Source: Pontimonas sp. (GTDB lineage: Bacteria; Actinomycetota; Actinomycetes; Actinomycetales; Microbacteriaceae). From it: 18,728 bases of DNA. How positions within the stretch are numbered: the stretch's first letter is position 1; every line of letters begins with the position of its first letter. The position numbers and the translations under genes are program-made. Below are positions 1 through 7,740 of this stretch, piece after piece. The stretch spans positions 1 to 18,728 of the forward strand of contig JAIOWV010000013.1 of assembly GCA_021741945.1 (NCBI GenBank). The letters are read 5' to 3'. The notes under the pieces were generated by a model. That model worked only from the letters and a program-made list of their open reading frames with translations. It searched no databases and was not told where the DNA came from.

Positions 1-2217
1 CCTTACGAAAAGCCAGACCATGATGCTCAGCTTCGAATCCTCTCGAAGCTGAACCAAGCAGAGGCTTTCGAAACTTTCCTCCAGACAAAGTACGTCGGAC
101 AGAAGCGCTTCAGTTTGGAAGGCTCGGAATCAACGGTCAGCTTGATTGACGAAATCATGCAGGCTGCCTCTGATGATGAGCGTGTCGATGAGGTTGCTAT
201 TGCGATGGCCCACCGCGGACGCCTGAACGTGCTGGCCAACATTGCCGGGAAGACCTACGGCCAGATTTTCCGTGAGTTTGAGGGCACCCAGGATGTGGGA
301 AACATCCACGGCTCGGGCGATGTGAAGTATCACCTAGGCACTGAGGGCTTGTATACAAGCCCCACCGGCAGCACGATTCCTGTGTACCTGGCGGCGAACC
401 CCTCTCACCTCGAGGCTGTGAACGGCGTACTCGAGGGCATTGTTCGTGCCAAACAGGACCGCGGTGCCATTGGCAGCTTCCGCGTCCTTCCCGTATTGAT
501 TCACGGTGACGCGGCGATGGCAGGTCAAGGTGTCGTGCTCGAGACCTTGCAGATGTCTCAGCTTCGCGCCTACCGCACCGGTGGAACGGTGCACGTAATC
601 GTGAACAACCAAGTCGGCTTCACGACCCTTCCGCACGACGCGAGAACGTCGGTCTACGCCTCGGATGTCGCAAAGACCATTCAGGCGCCCATCTTCCACG
701 TCAACGGCGATGACCCCGAAGCAGTGCTCCGCGTGGCAGAACTCGCTTTCGCTTACCGTCAGACGTTCAAGGGCGATGTCGTGATCGACCTGATCAGCTA
801 CCGTCGCCGCGGGCACAACGAGGGTGATGACCCCTCGATGACCCAACCACTGATGTACAACCTGATTGAGGCCAAGCGCAGTGTTCGAACCCTCTACACC
901 GAAGCTCTCATGGGCCGCGGTGACATCACCGAAGAAGAACTCGAGGCCGCGCAACGCGACTTCCACCAACGTCTAGAAGAAGCCTTCGAGGAAACCCACG
1001 CGGCTCAAACTGGCAAGATTCCTGCAGTCACCGAAGTGGCGGCTCCCGAAGAAGCCGCGGAGCCCGCGACAACGGGCGTTGATGGTTCTGTTTTGGCCCT
1101 CATCGGTGACGCTCACGGCAACCAACCTCCAGGTTTCACCGTCCACCCCAAGCTCGTCCCGCTGCTGGAGAAGCGCCGCGAGATGGCGCGCGAAGGTGAA
1201 ATTGACTGGGGCTTTGGTGAGCTCATAGCGCTCGGTTCTCTTTTGGTTGAAGGCACCCCGGTTCGCCTGGTGGGCCAGGATGCCAGACGTGGCACATTCG
1301 TGCAGCGGCACGCCGTCTTCCACGACCGGGTGAATGGCCAAGAGTGGTTGCCGCTGATGAACCTGGCCGAGCGCCAAGCCCGTCTCTATATTTATGACTC
1401 CCTGCTGAGCGAATACGCCGCCCTCGCTTTCGAATACGGCTACTCGGTGGAACGCGCTGAAGCCTTAGTGCTGTGGGAAGCGCAGTTCGGTGACTTCGTC
1501 AACGGAGCACAAACTGTCATCGACGAATTCATCTCCTCGGCCGAACAGAAATGGGACCAGCGCTCCAGCGTTGTCCTGCTCCTGCCCCACGGCTTTGAAG
1601 GCCAGGGTCCAGACCACTCCTCGGCTCGTATCGAGCGCTTCCTTCAGCTCGCCGCCGAGAACAATATGACGATCGCCCGGCCTTCAACACCCGCTTCTTA
1701 CTTCCACCTTTTGCGCAGGCAGGCCTATGCCAGGCCTCGCAGGCCCCTGGTGGTCTTCACGCCGAAGGCGATGTTGCGTCTTCGCGGTGCGACCAGCAAC
1801 GTCAGCGACTTCACCTCCGGAAAGTTCCAGCCAGTCCTCGATGACCCCAAGGTCACCAACCCCGCAGGCATCACCAAAGTCTTGGTGGTCGCCGGAAAGA
1901 TCTACTACGACCTCCAGTCCGAGATTGAGAAGAAGGGCCTTACCCACATCGCCCTTGTTCGCCTCGAGCAGTTCTATCCCTTCCCGGCCGAGGAGCTCCG
2001 TGCGATTGCCGCCCGCTACCAGGGCGCGCAGTTCGTCTGGGTTCAAGACGAACCAGAGAACCAGGGCGCATGGCCGTTCATCATGATGGAAGGCCCGCAG
2101 GCGGGCTTGCCAGCGATGACCGTGGTGTCGAGGCCGCGCTCCGCCTCCCCGGCAACGGGTTCTTCCAAGCGCAGCCAGGTCGAAGCCCAGCTCATTCTGG
2201 ACACTGCTCTCAGCTAG
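1..2217 (+). CDS. kgd: Kgd/SucA: 2-oxoglutarate decarboxylase/dehydrogenase E1 (5'-truncated by window edge)
   Basis: This is the C-terminal 738 residues of a thiamine-diphosphate enzyme of the 2-oxoglutarate dehydrogenase E1 family; the frame is open from base 1, so the N-terminus lies outside the window. It decarboxylates 2-oxoglutarate in the TCA cycle. Seen: HRGRLNVLAN (about base 211), GSGDVKYHLG, ANPSHLEAV, the ThDP-domain HGDAAMAGQG (about base 502), RRGHNEGDDP (about base 808-834), and the family C-terminal pattern ASPATGSS. Actinobacterial Kgd is normally about 1,200-1,270 residues, with an E2-like succinyltransferase domain fused in front of E1. The visible part begins just before the E1 ThDP domain, so whether that fusion is present cannot be seen. 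The gene ends in TAG, 13 nt before the longest aroA frame. E1 identity is very firm; kgd rather than stand-alone sucA is inferred from the lineage. Confidence 0.95.
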   Translation, partial: PYEKPDHDAQLRILSKLNQAEAFETFLQTKYVGQKRFSLEGSESTVSLIDEIMQAASDDERVDEVAIAMAHRGRLNVLANIAGKTYGQIFREFEGTQDVGNIHGSGDVKYHLGTEGLYTSPTGSTIPVYLAANPSHLEAVNGVLEGIVRAKQDRGAIGSFRVLPVLIHGDAAMAGQGVVLETLQMSQLRAYRTGGTVHVIVNNQVGFTTLPHDARTSVYASDVAKTIQAPIFHVNGDDPEAVLRVAELAFAYRQTFKGDVVIDLISYRRRGHNEGDDPSMTQPLMYNLIEAKRSVRTLYTEALMGRGDITEEELEAAQRDFHQRLEEAFEETHAAQTGKIPAVTEVAAPEEAAEPATTGVDGSVLALIGDAHGNQPPGFTVHPKLVPLLEKRREMAREGEIDWGFGELIALGSLLVEGTPVRLVGQDARRGTFVQRHAVFHDRVNGQEWLPLMNLAERQARLYIYDSLLSEYAALAFEYGYSVERAEALVLWEAQFGDFVNGAQTVIDEFISSAEQKWDQRSSVVLLLPHGFEGQGPDHSSARIERFLQLAAENNMTIARPSTPASYFHLLRRQAYARPRRPLVVFTPKAMLRLRGATSNVSDFTSGKFQPVLDDPKVTNPAGITKVLVVAGKIYYDLQSEIEKKGLTHIALVRLEQFYPFPAEELRAIAARYQGAQFVWVQDEPENQGAWPFIMMEGPQAGLPAMTVVSRPRSASPATGSSKRSQVEAQLILDTALS

Positions 2218-2230
2218 TCGTCATCGAGCC

Positions 2231-3622
2231 GTGGATTCTTCCCCAGTGCTCGCTTCGACAACCCGATACTCTGGACACTCGATGCAGGAGTCAGAGATTT
2301 TCCCCGCTTGGTGGCCCGCGCCTGAGCGCGCCCGCCCCCTGAGGCATTCTCTGAGCCTGCCTGGGTCCAAATCTTTGACCAATCGCGAACTTGTCCTCGC
2401 GGCGCTGGCCTCAGGACCTTCCAGAATTAGGCGCCCGCTGCACTCGAGAGACAGTGCGCTGATGGTGGATGCACTTCGGGCGCTCGGCGCGACCATCACA
2501 GCGGTTGAATCCGATGGTGCCTTCGGCCCAGATTTCTTGGTGGAACCACTCCCGAAGACCCCGGCTGCCACCAGAGCAATGATCGACTGTGGGTTAGCGG
2601 GCACCGTGATGCGCTTCATCCCACCTGTTGCCGCCCTTGTCCCCGGAACCATTCACCTGGATGGCGACCTGGGAGCCAGGCGCAGGCCGATGCAGACCAC
2701 ACTGGATGCACTGGCCCAGCTGGGTGTGGCCGTGGAAAAAGAGGGCCCTGGTGGGCTGCCCTTCACCATGACCCCGCCCGCATTACTGACAGGCGAGAGC
2801 GTCACTCTTGACGCCTCGCTCTCCAGCCAGTTCGTCTCAGGACTGCTTTTAGCTGCACCGCGGATGCCGCGCGGCCTCACCATTACTCACACCGGAGACT
2901 CTCTGCCCTCACTCCCCCACATCGACATGACGATTGCGAGCCTGAGAGCCCGGGGTGTTTCAGTGGAAAGCCCCAAGCCAGGAGTCTGGAGGGTCGAGCC
3001 AGGTGACATCAACCCGATTGATGTGACAATCGAGCCCGATCTCTCCAACGCTGCGCCCTTCCTGGCCGCAGCACTCATCAGCGGAGGAGAGGTCACCCTG
3101 GACGGGTGGCCGCAGCACACCACCCAGGTGGGACGCCATGTTCCAGAACTCTTAGAACTCTTCGGCGCGGAGGTCCACTATGGCGAAGCCTCCGTCACCG
3201 TGTCCGGTGGCGCCGGTTGGGTCAATGGTGCACAGATTCCGGGTGTTGACCTTGATCTCAGCCACGCAGGCGAACTCGCACCGACCTTCATCGCATTGTC
3301 CGCTTTGGCTGATGGTCCGAGCTCTTTCCGCGGCATTGGTCACCTCCGGGGCCACGAAACAGACAGATTGAGCGCATTGGTGTCGAATATCCAGGCGCTT
3401 GGTGGCAACGCACGGGAACTTCCCGATGGCATTGAAGTGACACCGACCCCCCTTGATGGGGGAGCCTGGGCAGCATTCGAGGATCACCGGATGGCAACAT
3501 CCGGTGCTCTTCTGGGGCTTGGTGTTCGGGGAATTGTGATTGATGACATCGCCTGCACGTCCAAGACTTTGCCGGAGTTCGTCGAGCTCTGGAGCGCACT
3601 CGTGGAGTCCCCTGCCCCATGA
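2231..3622 (+). CDS. aroA: 3-phosphoshikimate 1-carboxyvinyltransferase (EPSP synthase)
   Basis: Cytosolic sixth step of the shikimate pathway: PEP plus shikimate-3-phosphate gives EPSP. Seen, numbering from GTG 2231: LPGSKSLTNR (43-52, with the Lys, Ser and Arg that bind S3P/PEP), GLAGTVMRFIP (matching E. coli NAGTAMRPL), LSSQFVSGLLLAAP, PDLSNAAPFLAAA, HLRGHETDRL and FEDHRMATSGALLGL. Length, 463 residues, is slightly over the usual 430-450. The start is uncertain: GTG 2231 (no visible Shine-Dalgarno), GTG 2246 and ATG 2282 are all in frame. ATG 2282 gives a more typical N-terminus, and a TANNNT box lies at 2267-2272. The stop overlaps the rsgA start as ATGA, so the two are probably co-transcribed and translationally coupled, a common actinobacterial arrangement. 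Confidence 0.95.
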   Translation: MDSSPVLASTTRYSGHSMQESEIFPAWWPAPERARPLRHSLSLPGSKSLTNRELVLAALASGPSRIRRPLHSRDSALMVDALRALGATITAVESDGAFGPDFLVEPLPKTPAATRAMIDCGLAGTVMRFIPPVAALVPGTIHLDGDLGARRRPMQTTLDALAQLGVAVEKEGPGGLPFTMTPPALLTGESVTLDASLSSQFVSGLLLAAPRMPRGLTITHTGDSLPSLPHIDMTIASLRARGVSVESPKPGVWRVEPGDINPIDVTIEPDLSNAAPFLAAALISGGEVTLDGWPQHTTQVGRHVPELLELFGAEVHYGEASVTVSGGAGWVNGAQIPGVDLDLSHAGELAPTFIALSALADGPSSFRGIGHLRGHETDRLSALVSNIQALGGNARELPDGIEVTPTPLDGGAWAAFEDHRMATSGALLGLGVRGIVIDDIACTSKTLPEFVELWSALVESPAP

Positions 3623-4653
3623 CCTGGGAAGAGGACGAAGACCGCTACGCCGATCTCGTGCCGAGGGTGCGACCAGATCGTCGCGGCAGCAGGCCTCGCT
3701 CCAAGAACCGCCCAGCTCACGACAACGCCGTGACGGGCTTCATCATCGCCGTCGACCGAGGGCGCTACCGAGCCATCATCGGTGAGGGCACCGACGCCGA
3801 ACGCCTCGTGACGTGTTCACGGGCGAGTGAGCTACGCCGCCAAGCAATCGTCACAGGCGACTATGTCGACATCGTTGGCGATACCACCGGCGAGGAGGGC
3901 TCACTCGGGCGAATCGTTCGAATCCAACCCCGCTCCAGTGTGTTGCGTCGAAGTGGGGATGACACGGACACCCTCGAGCGCGTCATTGTGGCAAACGCCG
4001 ACCAGTTGCTCATGGTGGTCGCAACGACCAATCCCGAACCCCGGCCCCGGCTTATCGACCGCTACATCATTGCTGCTCTGGATGCTGGCATCACGCCAAT
4101 TCTCTGCATCACAAAGACCGACCTGGAACCGGCAACCGAGTTGCTGGAATACGGCAGGACACTGGGAATCACGACGGTGTCCCGGTCGCCCGAGAACCCA
4201 GCACGCGAGGAACTAGCGACGATTCTTGCGGGGCGAATCAGCGTTGCAGTAGGGCACTCGGGTGTGGGGAAATCAACGCTCGTGAACGAGCTTGTCCCCG
4301 GCGCGGAACGCGCCGTCGGGGATGTCAACGACGTCACCGGACGGGGGCGCCACACGTCCTCCTCTAGCCAGGCCCTCCGGCTCCCCGAGGGCGGATGGGT
4401 GATTGACACCCCCGGTGTTCGATCCTTTGGCCTTGGCCACGTCAGCACAGAGTCAATCGTGTCTGCGTTTAGCGATTTGGCCGACTATGTCGCTTCGTGC
4501 CCCAAGGCCTGCGCGCACACCGCCCACACCATAGAGTGCGAGCTTTCCCGGGCGCGGGCGGATGGTTCTTTACCTCCGGAGCTAGAAGCGCGCGTCGAAT
4601 CCCTGCAACGGTTGATGGCCACAATCCACGAGCCTGGTGGGACACCCGAGTAG
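3619..4653 (+). CDS. rsgA: Ribosome small subunit-dependent GTPase RsgA (YjeQ)
   Basis: Circularly permuted GTPase that binds the 30S subunit late in assembly and checks the decoding centre. 344 residues. Seen: an OB-fold-like N-terminal region from about residue 38 (TGFIIAVDRGRYRAI) after a charged, Arg-rich leader. The GTPase motifs come in permuted order: G4 as TKTD (165-168, Thr replacing the usual Asn), then G1 GHSGVGKST (212-220), the G2-region TGRGRHTS, and G3 DTPG (263-266). A C-terminal zinc-knuckle pattern follows, with C294, C298, H300 and C307. ATG 3619 overlaps the aroA stop by 4 nt, so coupling to aroA is likely. TKTD in place of NKxD is, as far as I recall, common in actinobacterial members and is not evidence of inactivity. 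Confidence 0.95.
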   Translation: MTWEEDEDRYADLVPRVRPDRRGSRPRSKNRPAHDNAVTGFIIAVDRGRYRAIIGEGTDAERLVTCSRASELRRQAIVTGDYVDIVGDTTGEEGSLGRIVRIQPRSSVLRRSGDDTDTLERVIVANADQLLMVVATTNPEPRPRLIDRYIIAALDAGITPILCITKTDLEPATELLEYGRTLGITTVSRSPENPAREELATILAGRISVAVGHSGVGKSTLVNELVPGAERAVGDVNDVTGRGRHTSSSSQALRLPEGGWVIDTPGVRSFGLGHVSTESIVSAFSDLADYVASCPKACAHTAHTIECELSRARADGSLPPELEARVESLQRLMATIHEPGGTPE

Positions 4654-4680
4654 CCTCACGACCCGCCAAGGACTAGCGAC

Positions 4681-4686
4681 TACGCT
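4681..4686 (+). promoter_or_regulatory. Candidate -10 box of a leaderless hisN promoter
   Basis: TACGCT matches the actinobacterial TANNNT -10 consensus. Exactly 6 nt separate it from the hisN GTG at 4693, which would put the transcription start at the start codon itself. No convincing -35 is visible around 4658-4663, and no Shine-Dalgarno precedes hisN. Leaderless mRNAs with this spacing are frequent in actinobacteria; the assignment here is inference. Confidence 0.4.
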
Positions 4687-4692
4687 CAAGAT

Positions 4693-5502
4693 GTGGTGCA
4701 CTTCTCTCCAAGCGATGACCTGGCTCTTGCCCTCGCGGCGGCCGCGAACGCTGATTTAGTATCCCTGCCACGCTTTACGGCGCAGGATCTGGTCGTCACC
4801 ACTAAGCCCGACCGAACCCCCGTCACAGATGCCGACCAGGCCGTCGAGAAGCTGATTCGATCGACAATTGCTGCTGCACGTCCAGACGACGCCATCCTCG
4901 GCGAAGAAATGGGTTCAACGAGCGAAACTGTTGGCCCACAAGCCGGCCGCCAGTGGATTATTGACCCGATTGATGGAACCGCTGGTTTTCTGCGCGGTCT
5001 GCCGATTTGGGCCACATTGATCGCACTCGCCATTGATGGCGAGCCAGTGGTGGGGGTTGTGAGCGCACCGGCTCTTGGGCAGCGTTGGTATGCAGCCAGC
5101 GGCCACGGGGCTTTCACGACCCGAACAGCTCATCCAGAACCTCACGCCATTCGCGTCAGCGCAGTGGAAAAACTGGCGGATGCCACCGTGAGTTACAACA
5201 GTCTTCCGGGCTGGATCAACGATGGCCGCGGGGAGCAGGTCACCCGGCTTGCTACTAGTGCCTGGAGAGCGCGCGCCATCGGTGATTTCTGGTCCTACAT
5301 GCTGGTCGCCGAAGGGTCCCTCGACGTTGCCGGTGAAGCAGACCTCCAGCCCTATGACATGGCGGCCCTTGTCCCCATCATCGAAGAGGCCGGTGGACGC
5401 TTTAGCTCTCTCGATGGGGAGAAGGGCGTGTGGAATGGAACCGCCCTTGCCACCAATGGCACCCTCCACGACGAAGTTCTTGGCATCACGAGGAGGGCCT
5501 AG
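4693..5502 (+). CDS. hisN: Histidinol-phosphatase, inositol-monophosphatase family (HisN)
   Basis: Mg2+-dependent phosphatase of the IMPase superfamily; by family similarity it converts histidinol phosphate to histidinol in histidine synthesis. 269 residues, a normal length. Seen: the metal-binding GEE (70-72), the signature DPIDGT (91-96) followed by AGFLRG, and the C-terminal motif QPYDMAALVPIIEEAGG with metal ligand D222. Actinobacterial HisN carries this YDMAALVPI form, whereas generic IMPases usually have WD-x-AA. The start is GTG 4693 (GTG 4696 is an adjacent alternative); the ATG at 4691 is out of frame. It lies 39 nt after rsgA with no Shine-Dalgarno but with a well-placed -10 box, so it may also be transcribed on its own. 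Its TAG overlaps the next gene's GTG by one base. A broader inositol-phosphatase role cannot be excluded. Confidence 0.85.
   Translation: MVHFSPSDDLALALAAAANADLVSLPRFTAQDLVVTTKPDRTPVTDADQAVEKLIRSTIAAARPDDAILGEEMGSTSETVGPQAGRQWIIDPIDGTAGFLRGLPIWATLIALAIDGEPVVGVVSAPALGQRWYAASGHGAFTTRTAHPEPHAIRVSAVEKLADATVSYNSLPGWINDGRGEQVTRLATSAWRARAIGDFWSYMLVAEGSLDVAGEADLQPYDMAALVPIIEEAGGRFSSLDGEKGVWNGTALATNGTLHDEVLGITRRA
5491..5496 (+). promoter_or_regulatory. Strong Shine-Dalgarno inside the 3' end of hisN, fixing the start of the lipoprotein gene
   Basis: A perfect AGGAGG sits within the last codons of hisN, 5 nt before GTG 5502 and 14 nt before the in-frame ATG 5511. This spacing favours GTG 5502 over the ATG and over any longer frame. 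Confidence 0.7.
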
Positions 5503-5984
5503 TGCGATTTATGTCTCGTGGGCTCGTCGTCGCCACTGCAGCGCTGTTTTTGGTGGGCTGCACCAGCGAAACGGTGGAGCCCTCACCCGAGACCGAGGTT
5601 GCGACTGAGGCGGTCGAGACGGAGTCCGTGCTGGAGCTCGCTGTGGGGACCTGCGTAAACGATGCAGAGACTCCCCTGGGCGCTGATTTAGCTGAAGTGC
5701 CGACGGTGTCGTGTGATGAACCGCACGATTCTGAGCTCTATGCGATTGTGACGGCGACGGACGGCCCCTACCCCGGCGTCGACACCCTGGTGGCTGAGGG
5801 CCAAGACAAATGCCAGGCAGTCTTTGCCGAGTTTGTCGGCATCGATTTTCGCTCGTCGCTTCTGGACTACCACTTCTACTATCCGACCCCCAGCAGCTGG
5901 GCCCAAGGCGATAGAAGTATCTATTGCATGGTTATTGACCCAGGCCTCAAGGTAATCGGCACCCTCCAAGACGCGAAGCGATAA
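5502..5984 (+). CDS. Septum-formation family lipoprotein
   Basis: 160-residue predicted exported lipoprotein. Seen: a short basic N-terminus and a hydrophobic stretch (8-18) ending in lipobox LVGC with the lipidated cysteine at C20. A Glu/Thr-rich linker (22-46) follows, then a domain with the septum-formation-family pattern: VGTC (C51), VPTVSC with DEPHDSE (C71, H75), C104, and W-x-x-GDR before C142. The four domain cysteines could form two disulfides outside the membrane (inference). The family is named after a loose link to septation and its biochemical role is not established, so none is assigned. The 1-nt TAGTG overlap and the strong Shine-Dalgarno inside hisN indicate co-translation with hisN, probably for compactness rather than shared function. 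Confidence 0.75.
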   Translation: MRFMSRGLVVATAALFLVGCTSETVEPSPETEVATEAVETESVLELAVGTCVNDAETPLGADLAEVPTVSCDEPHDSELYAIVTATDGPYPGVDTLVAEGQDKCQAVFAEFVGIDFRSSLLDYHFYYPTPSSWAQGDRSIYCMVIDPGLKVIGTLQDAKR

Positions 5985-6031
5985 TCGGCTGGTCTCGGCT
6001 AGCGTAGGCAGAACCTAGAAAGACGGTGACT

Positions 6032-6985
6032 ATGCCACACGCCCCCCTCGTCGTCATCGGCAACGCCAACGTTGACTTGACCACCTATCTCCAGCGCGCT
6101 CCCGAGGTCGGAGAGACTGTCCTTGGCCACAACTTCAGCATCGGTATGGGTGGCAAAGGAGCCAACCAGGCAGTGGCGGCAGCCAGGGCTGGTGCGCATG
6201 TGTCGTTCATCGGCCGTATTGGCGAGGACGCCTTTGGCGACATGGTCATCAACGCACTCACTGGCGAGGGCCTTGAACTAGAACATCTCGGTCGCGTCCC
6301 CGGGCCCTCCGGTGTTGCGAGCATCTACGTCGAGGACGGTGGCGCCAACAGAATCGCCGTGTTCACGGGAGCCTCGGGAACCCTCACCAGCGATTCAGCG
6401 GCCAAGGCCGTTGAATCGCATGATGGCCTCAAAATCCTGGTCAGTCAGCTAGAGATCGACCTGCATGCTGTGGAGGCCGCACTTGCAACAGCGAGGGCCA
6501 AGGGGGCTCAGACCATTCTCAACACAGCTCCAGCACTCCCTGTGTCAGAGGGCATTCTCCGCAACACCACCTGGCTCATTGCCAATGAAGTCGAGATTGC
6601 CGCCGTTCTTGCTGGAGCCGGGGTGGCGACCCCCCAGGAGGTCAGTGTCGACCAGGTCACCGCGGGAATTGAAGAATGGGCTAAAGCTCTGGAATGTCAC
6701 GTCATTGTGACCCTTGGCGACCAGGGCGCCATTGGTCACGTCCCAGGCGATGGGACATTCCACTTCGTAGCCGAACCCGTCACAGCGCAGGACACGGTGG
6801 GTGCCGGGGATTGTTTCGTCGGGTACTTTGCAGCGCACCTGATTGAGGGAATCCCGTGGCGCAACGCCCTGGCTGGAGGGGTCTTGGCGGCGAGTGACAG
6901 CGTCACCCGTGCAGGCGCTCAGTCTTCATATCCGCAGCGCTCACGCAGTGAGCAGTTCAGGAATCGCGCCCTCGACTCTGTCTAA
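6032..6985 (+). CDS. rbsK: Ribokinase-like PfkB-family sugar kinase
   Basis: Cytosolic ATP-dependent sugar kinase, most like ribokinase (ribose to ribose-5-phosphate). 317 residues from ATG 6032. Seen: N-terminal VVIGNANVDL, the PfkB signature-1 region GGKGANQAVAAARAGA (from residue 40), FIGRIGEDAFGD, the ATP-binding region VTLGDQGA, and signature 2 DTVGAGDCF (254-262) with D260 as catalytic base. GTG 6026 is an in-frame alternative start two codons upstream, but the weak purine stretch GAAAG suits ATG 6032 better. No ribose transporter or regulator is adjacent, so the substrate could be another sugar or nucleoside. The 3' end overlaps the convergent channel gene by 29 bp, and a strong hairpin begins 2 nt after the stop. 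Confidence 0.85.
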   Translation: MPHAPLVVIGNANVDLTTYLQRAPEVGETVLGHNFSIGMGGKGANQAVAAARAGAHVSFIGRIGEDAFGDMVINALTGEGLELEHLGRVPGPSGVASIYVEDGGANRIAVFTGASGTLTSDSAAKAVESHDGLKILVSQLEIDLHAVEAALATARAKGAQTILNTAPALPVSEGILRNTTWLIANEVEIAAVLAGAGVATPQEVSVDQVTAGIEEWAKALECHVIVTLGDQGAIGHVPGDGTFHFVAEPVTAQDTVGAGDCFVGYFAAHLIEGIPWRNALAGGVLAASDSVTRAGAQSSYPQRSRSEQFRNRALDSV

Positions 6986-7640
6986 TCGATGGGGCAAGCG
7001 CCCCATCCAGCAAGGCGAGGATTACAACGGCACCGACCGCGCCAAGAATCTGTGCGATAACGAATCCTGGGACAAAGGCAGGGGCAATCCCATTCGCAGC
7101 GTCCGTGACCATACGACCGAGTGTTACCGCCGGGTTGGCAAAGGACGTGGAGGACGAAAAGATGTGCCCGGCGCCAATCCATAGCGCTACCGAAACCGGT
7201 ATCCACACACCTCGATCCTGCTTCAGAAGCAGGAGTATCAGGGCAACAAGACCCAAGGTTGTGAACCACTCCGAGACCAGCACACCCCAGTCACCTCTTT
7301 CAACTTCCGACAGCGCCAGCGGACTAGCTCCGAACATGATGCTCGTGAGCACAGCGCCAGCCAGTGCACCGAGCGTCTGAGCGAGGACATAGCCAGCAAA
7401 CCAGCGGGGGGTGAGGCGCCCCTGGAGCAGGAAAGCCAGTGAGACCGCGGGATTGAAGTGCGCGCCGGACACTGGTCCCAACGCCGTGATGAGAACAAAG
7501 AGCGCTGCTGCGGCTGTCACCGCAGCCAACGCGAGCGCAAAACCAGCCGACACCTGCAGGTTTGAGGCCATAAATGCTGGGCCCAGCACAGCAACCACGA
7601 GAATGAGTGTCCCCGCGAACTCGCTGACGATGCGCTGCAT
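6957..7640 (-). CDS. MIP-family channel (aquaporin, AqpS-like)
   Basis: Membrane channel of the major intrinsic protein family, 227 residues, about six membrane helices. Seen: the first half-helix motif HFNPAVS (NPA 63-65) after GPVSGA, and the second as STSFANPAVTLGR (NPA 169-171, R175). The long block around the second NPA resembles the AqpS branch often linked to arsenic operons, but no ars gene is nearby, so the solute (water, glycerol or a small metalloid) is open. Start ATG 7640 is preceded by AAGGAGG at a 4-nt gap. The frame stays open upstream to 7787, but only by reading through the 3' end of ssrA, so that extension is rejected. The C-terminal tail after about residue 210 is encoded by the hairpin DNA that also follows rbsK. 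Confidence 0.85.
   Translation of the reverse strand: MQRIVSEFAGTLILVVAVLGPAFMASNLQVSAGFALALAAVTAAAALFVLITALGPVSGAHFNPAVSLAFLLQGRLTPRWFAGYVLAQTLGALAGAVLTSIMFGASPLALSEVERGDWGVLVSEWFTTLGLVALILLLLKQDRGVWIPVSVALWIGAGHIFSSSTSFANPAVTLGRMVTDAANGIAPAFVPGFVIAQILGAVGAVVILALLDGALAPSIRQSRGRDS
6988..7007 (+). terminator. Perfect 8-bp hairpin just after rbsK, inside the channel coding sequence
   Basis: GATGGGGC (6988-6995) and GCCCCATC (7000-7007) form a perfect GC-rich stem with a 4-nt AAGC loop, starting 2 nt after the rbsK TAA. No T-tract follows, so it is either a non-canonical terminator or a 3'-end stabiliser for the rbsK mRNA. The same DNA on the other strand encodes residues of the aquaporin C-terminal tail. 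Confidence 0.6.
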
Positions 7641-7715
7641 CACGCCTCCTTCGACCGCCGTGTGATGGCATGAGCCAATACGGTCAAAGTAAACAGAAGA
7701 TGACGCACCACGAGT

Positions 7716-7740
7716 AAAAAAGAGGTCCACAGCGCACCGA
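7716..7740 (-). terminator. Possible tmRNA terminator region (T6 tract)
   Basis: Reading the minus strand past the tmRNA CCA end, a run of six T (7721-7716) begins about 20 nt downstream. The stem before it is poor: only short pairings such as GGT/ACC, or one that uses the tmRNA acceptor strand. This is a candidate terminator only. Confidence 0.3.

Noticed and set aside
334..1377. Long minus-strand open frames opposite kgd (334-969 and 973-1377)
   Set aside because: They are antisense shadows of a strongly conserved gene in GC-rich DNA, with no recognisable domain.
2590..2630. AroA substitution at the position of E. coli Pro101 (MRFIP for MRPL), possibly suggesting glyphosate tolerance
   Set aside because: As I recall, actinobacterial AroA normally has this GLAGTV-RF form. 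Gly and Thr of the motif are kept, so no tolerance is inferred.
4111..4122. RsgA G4 motif TKTD lacking the canonical Asn
   Set aside because: This looks like a lineage-typical variant. All other GTPase and zinc-knuckle residues are present, so there is no sign of inactivation.
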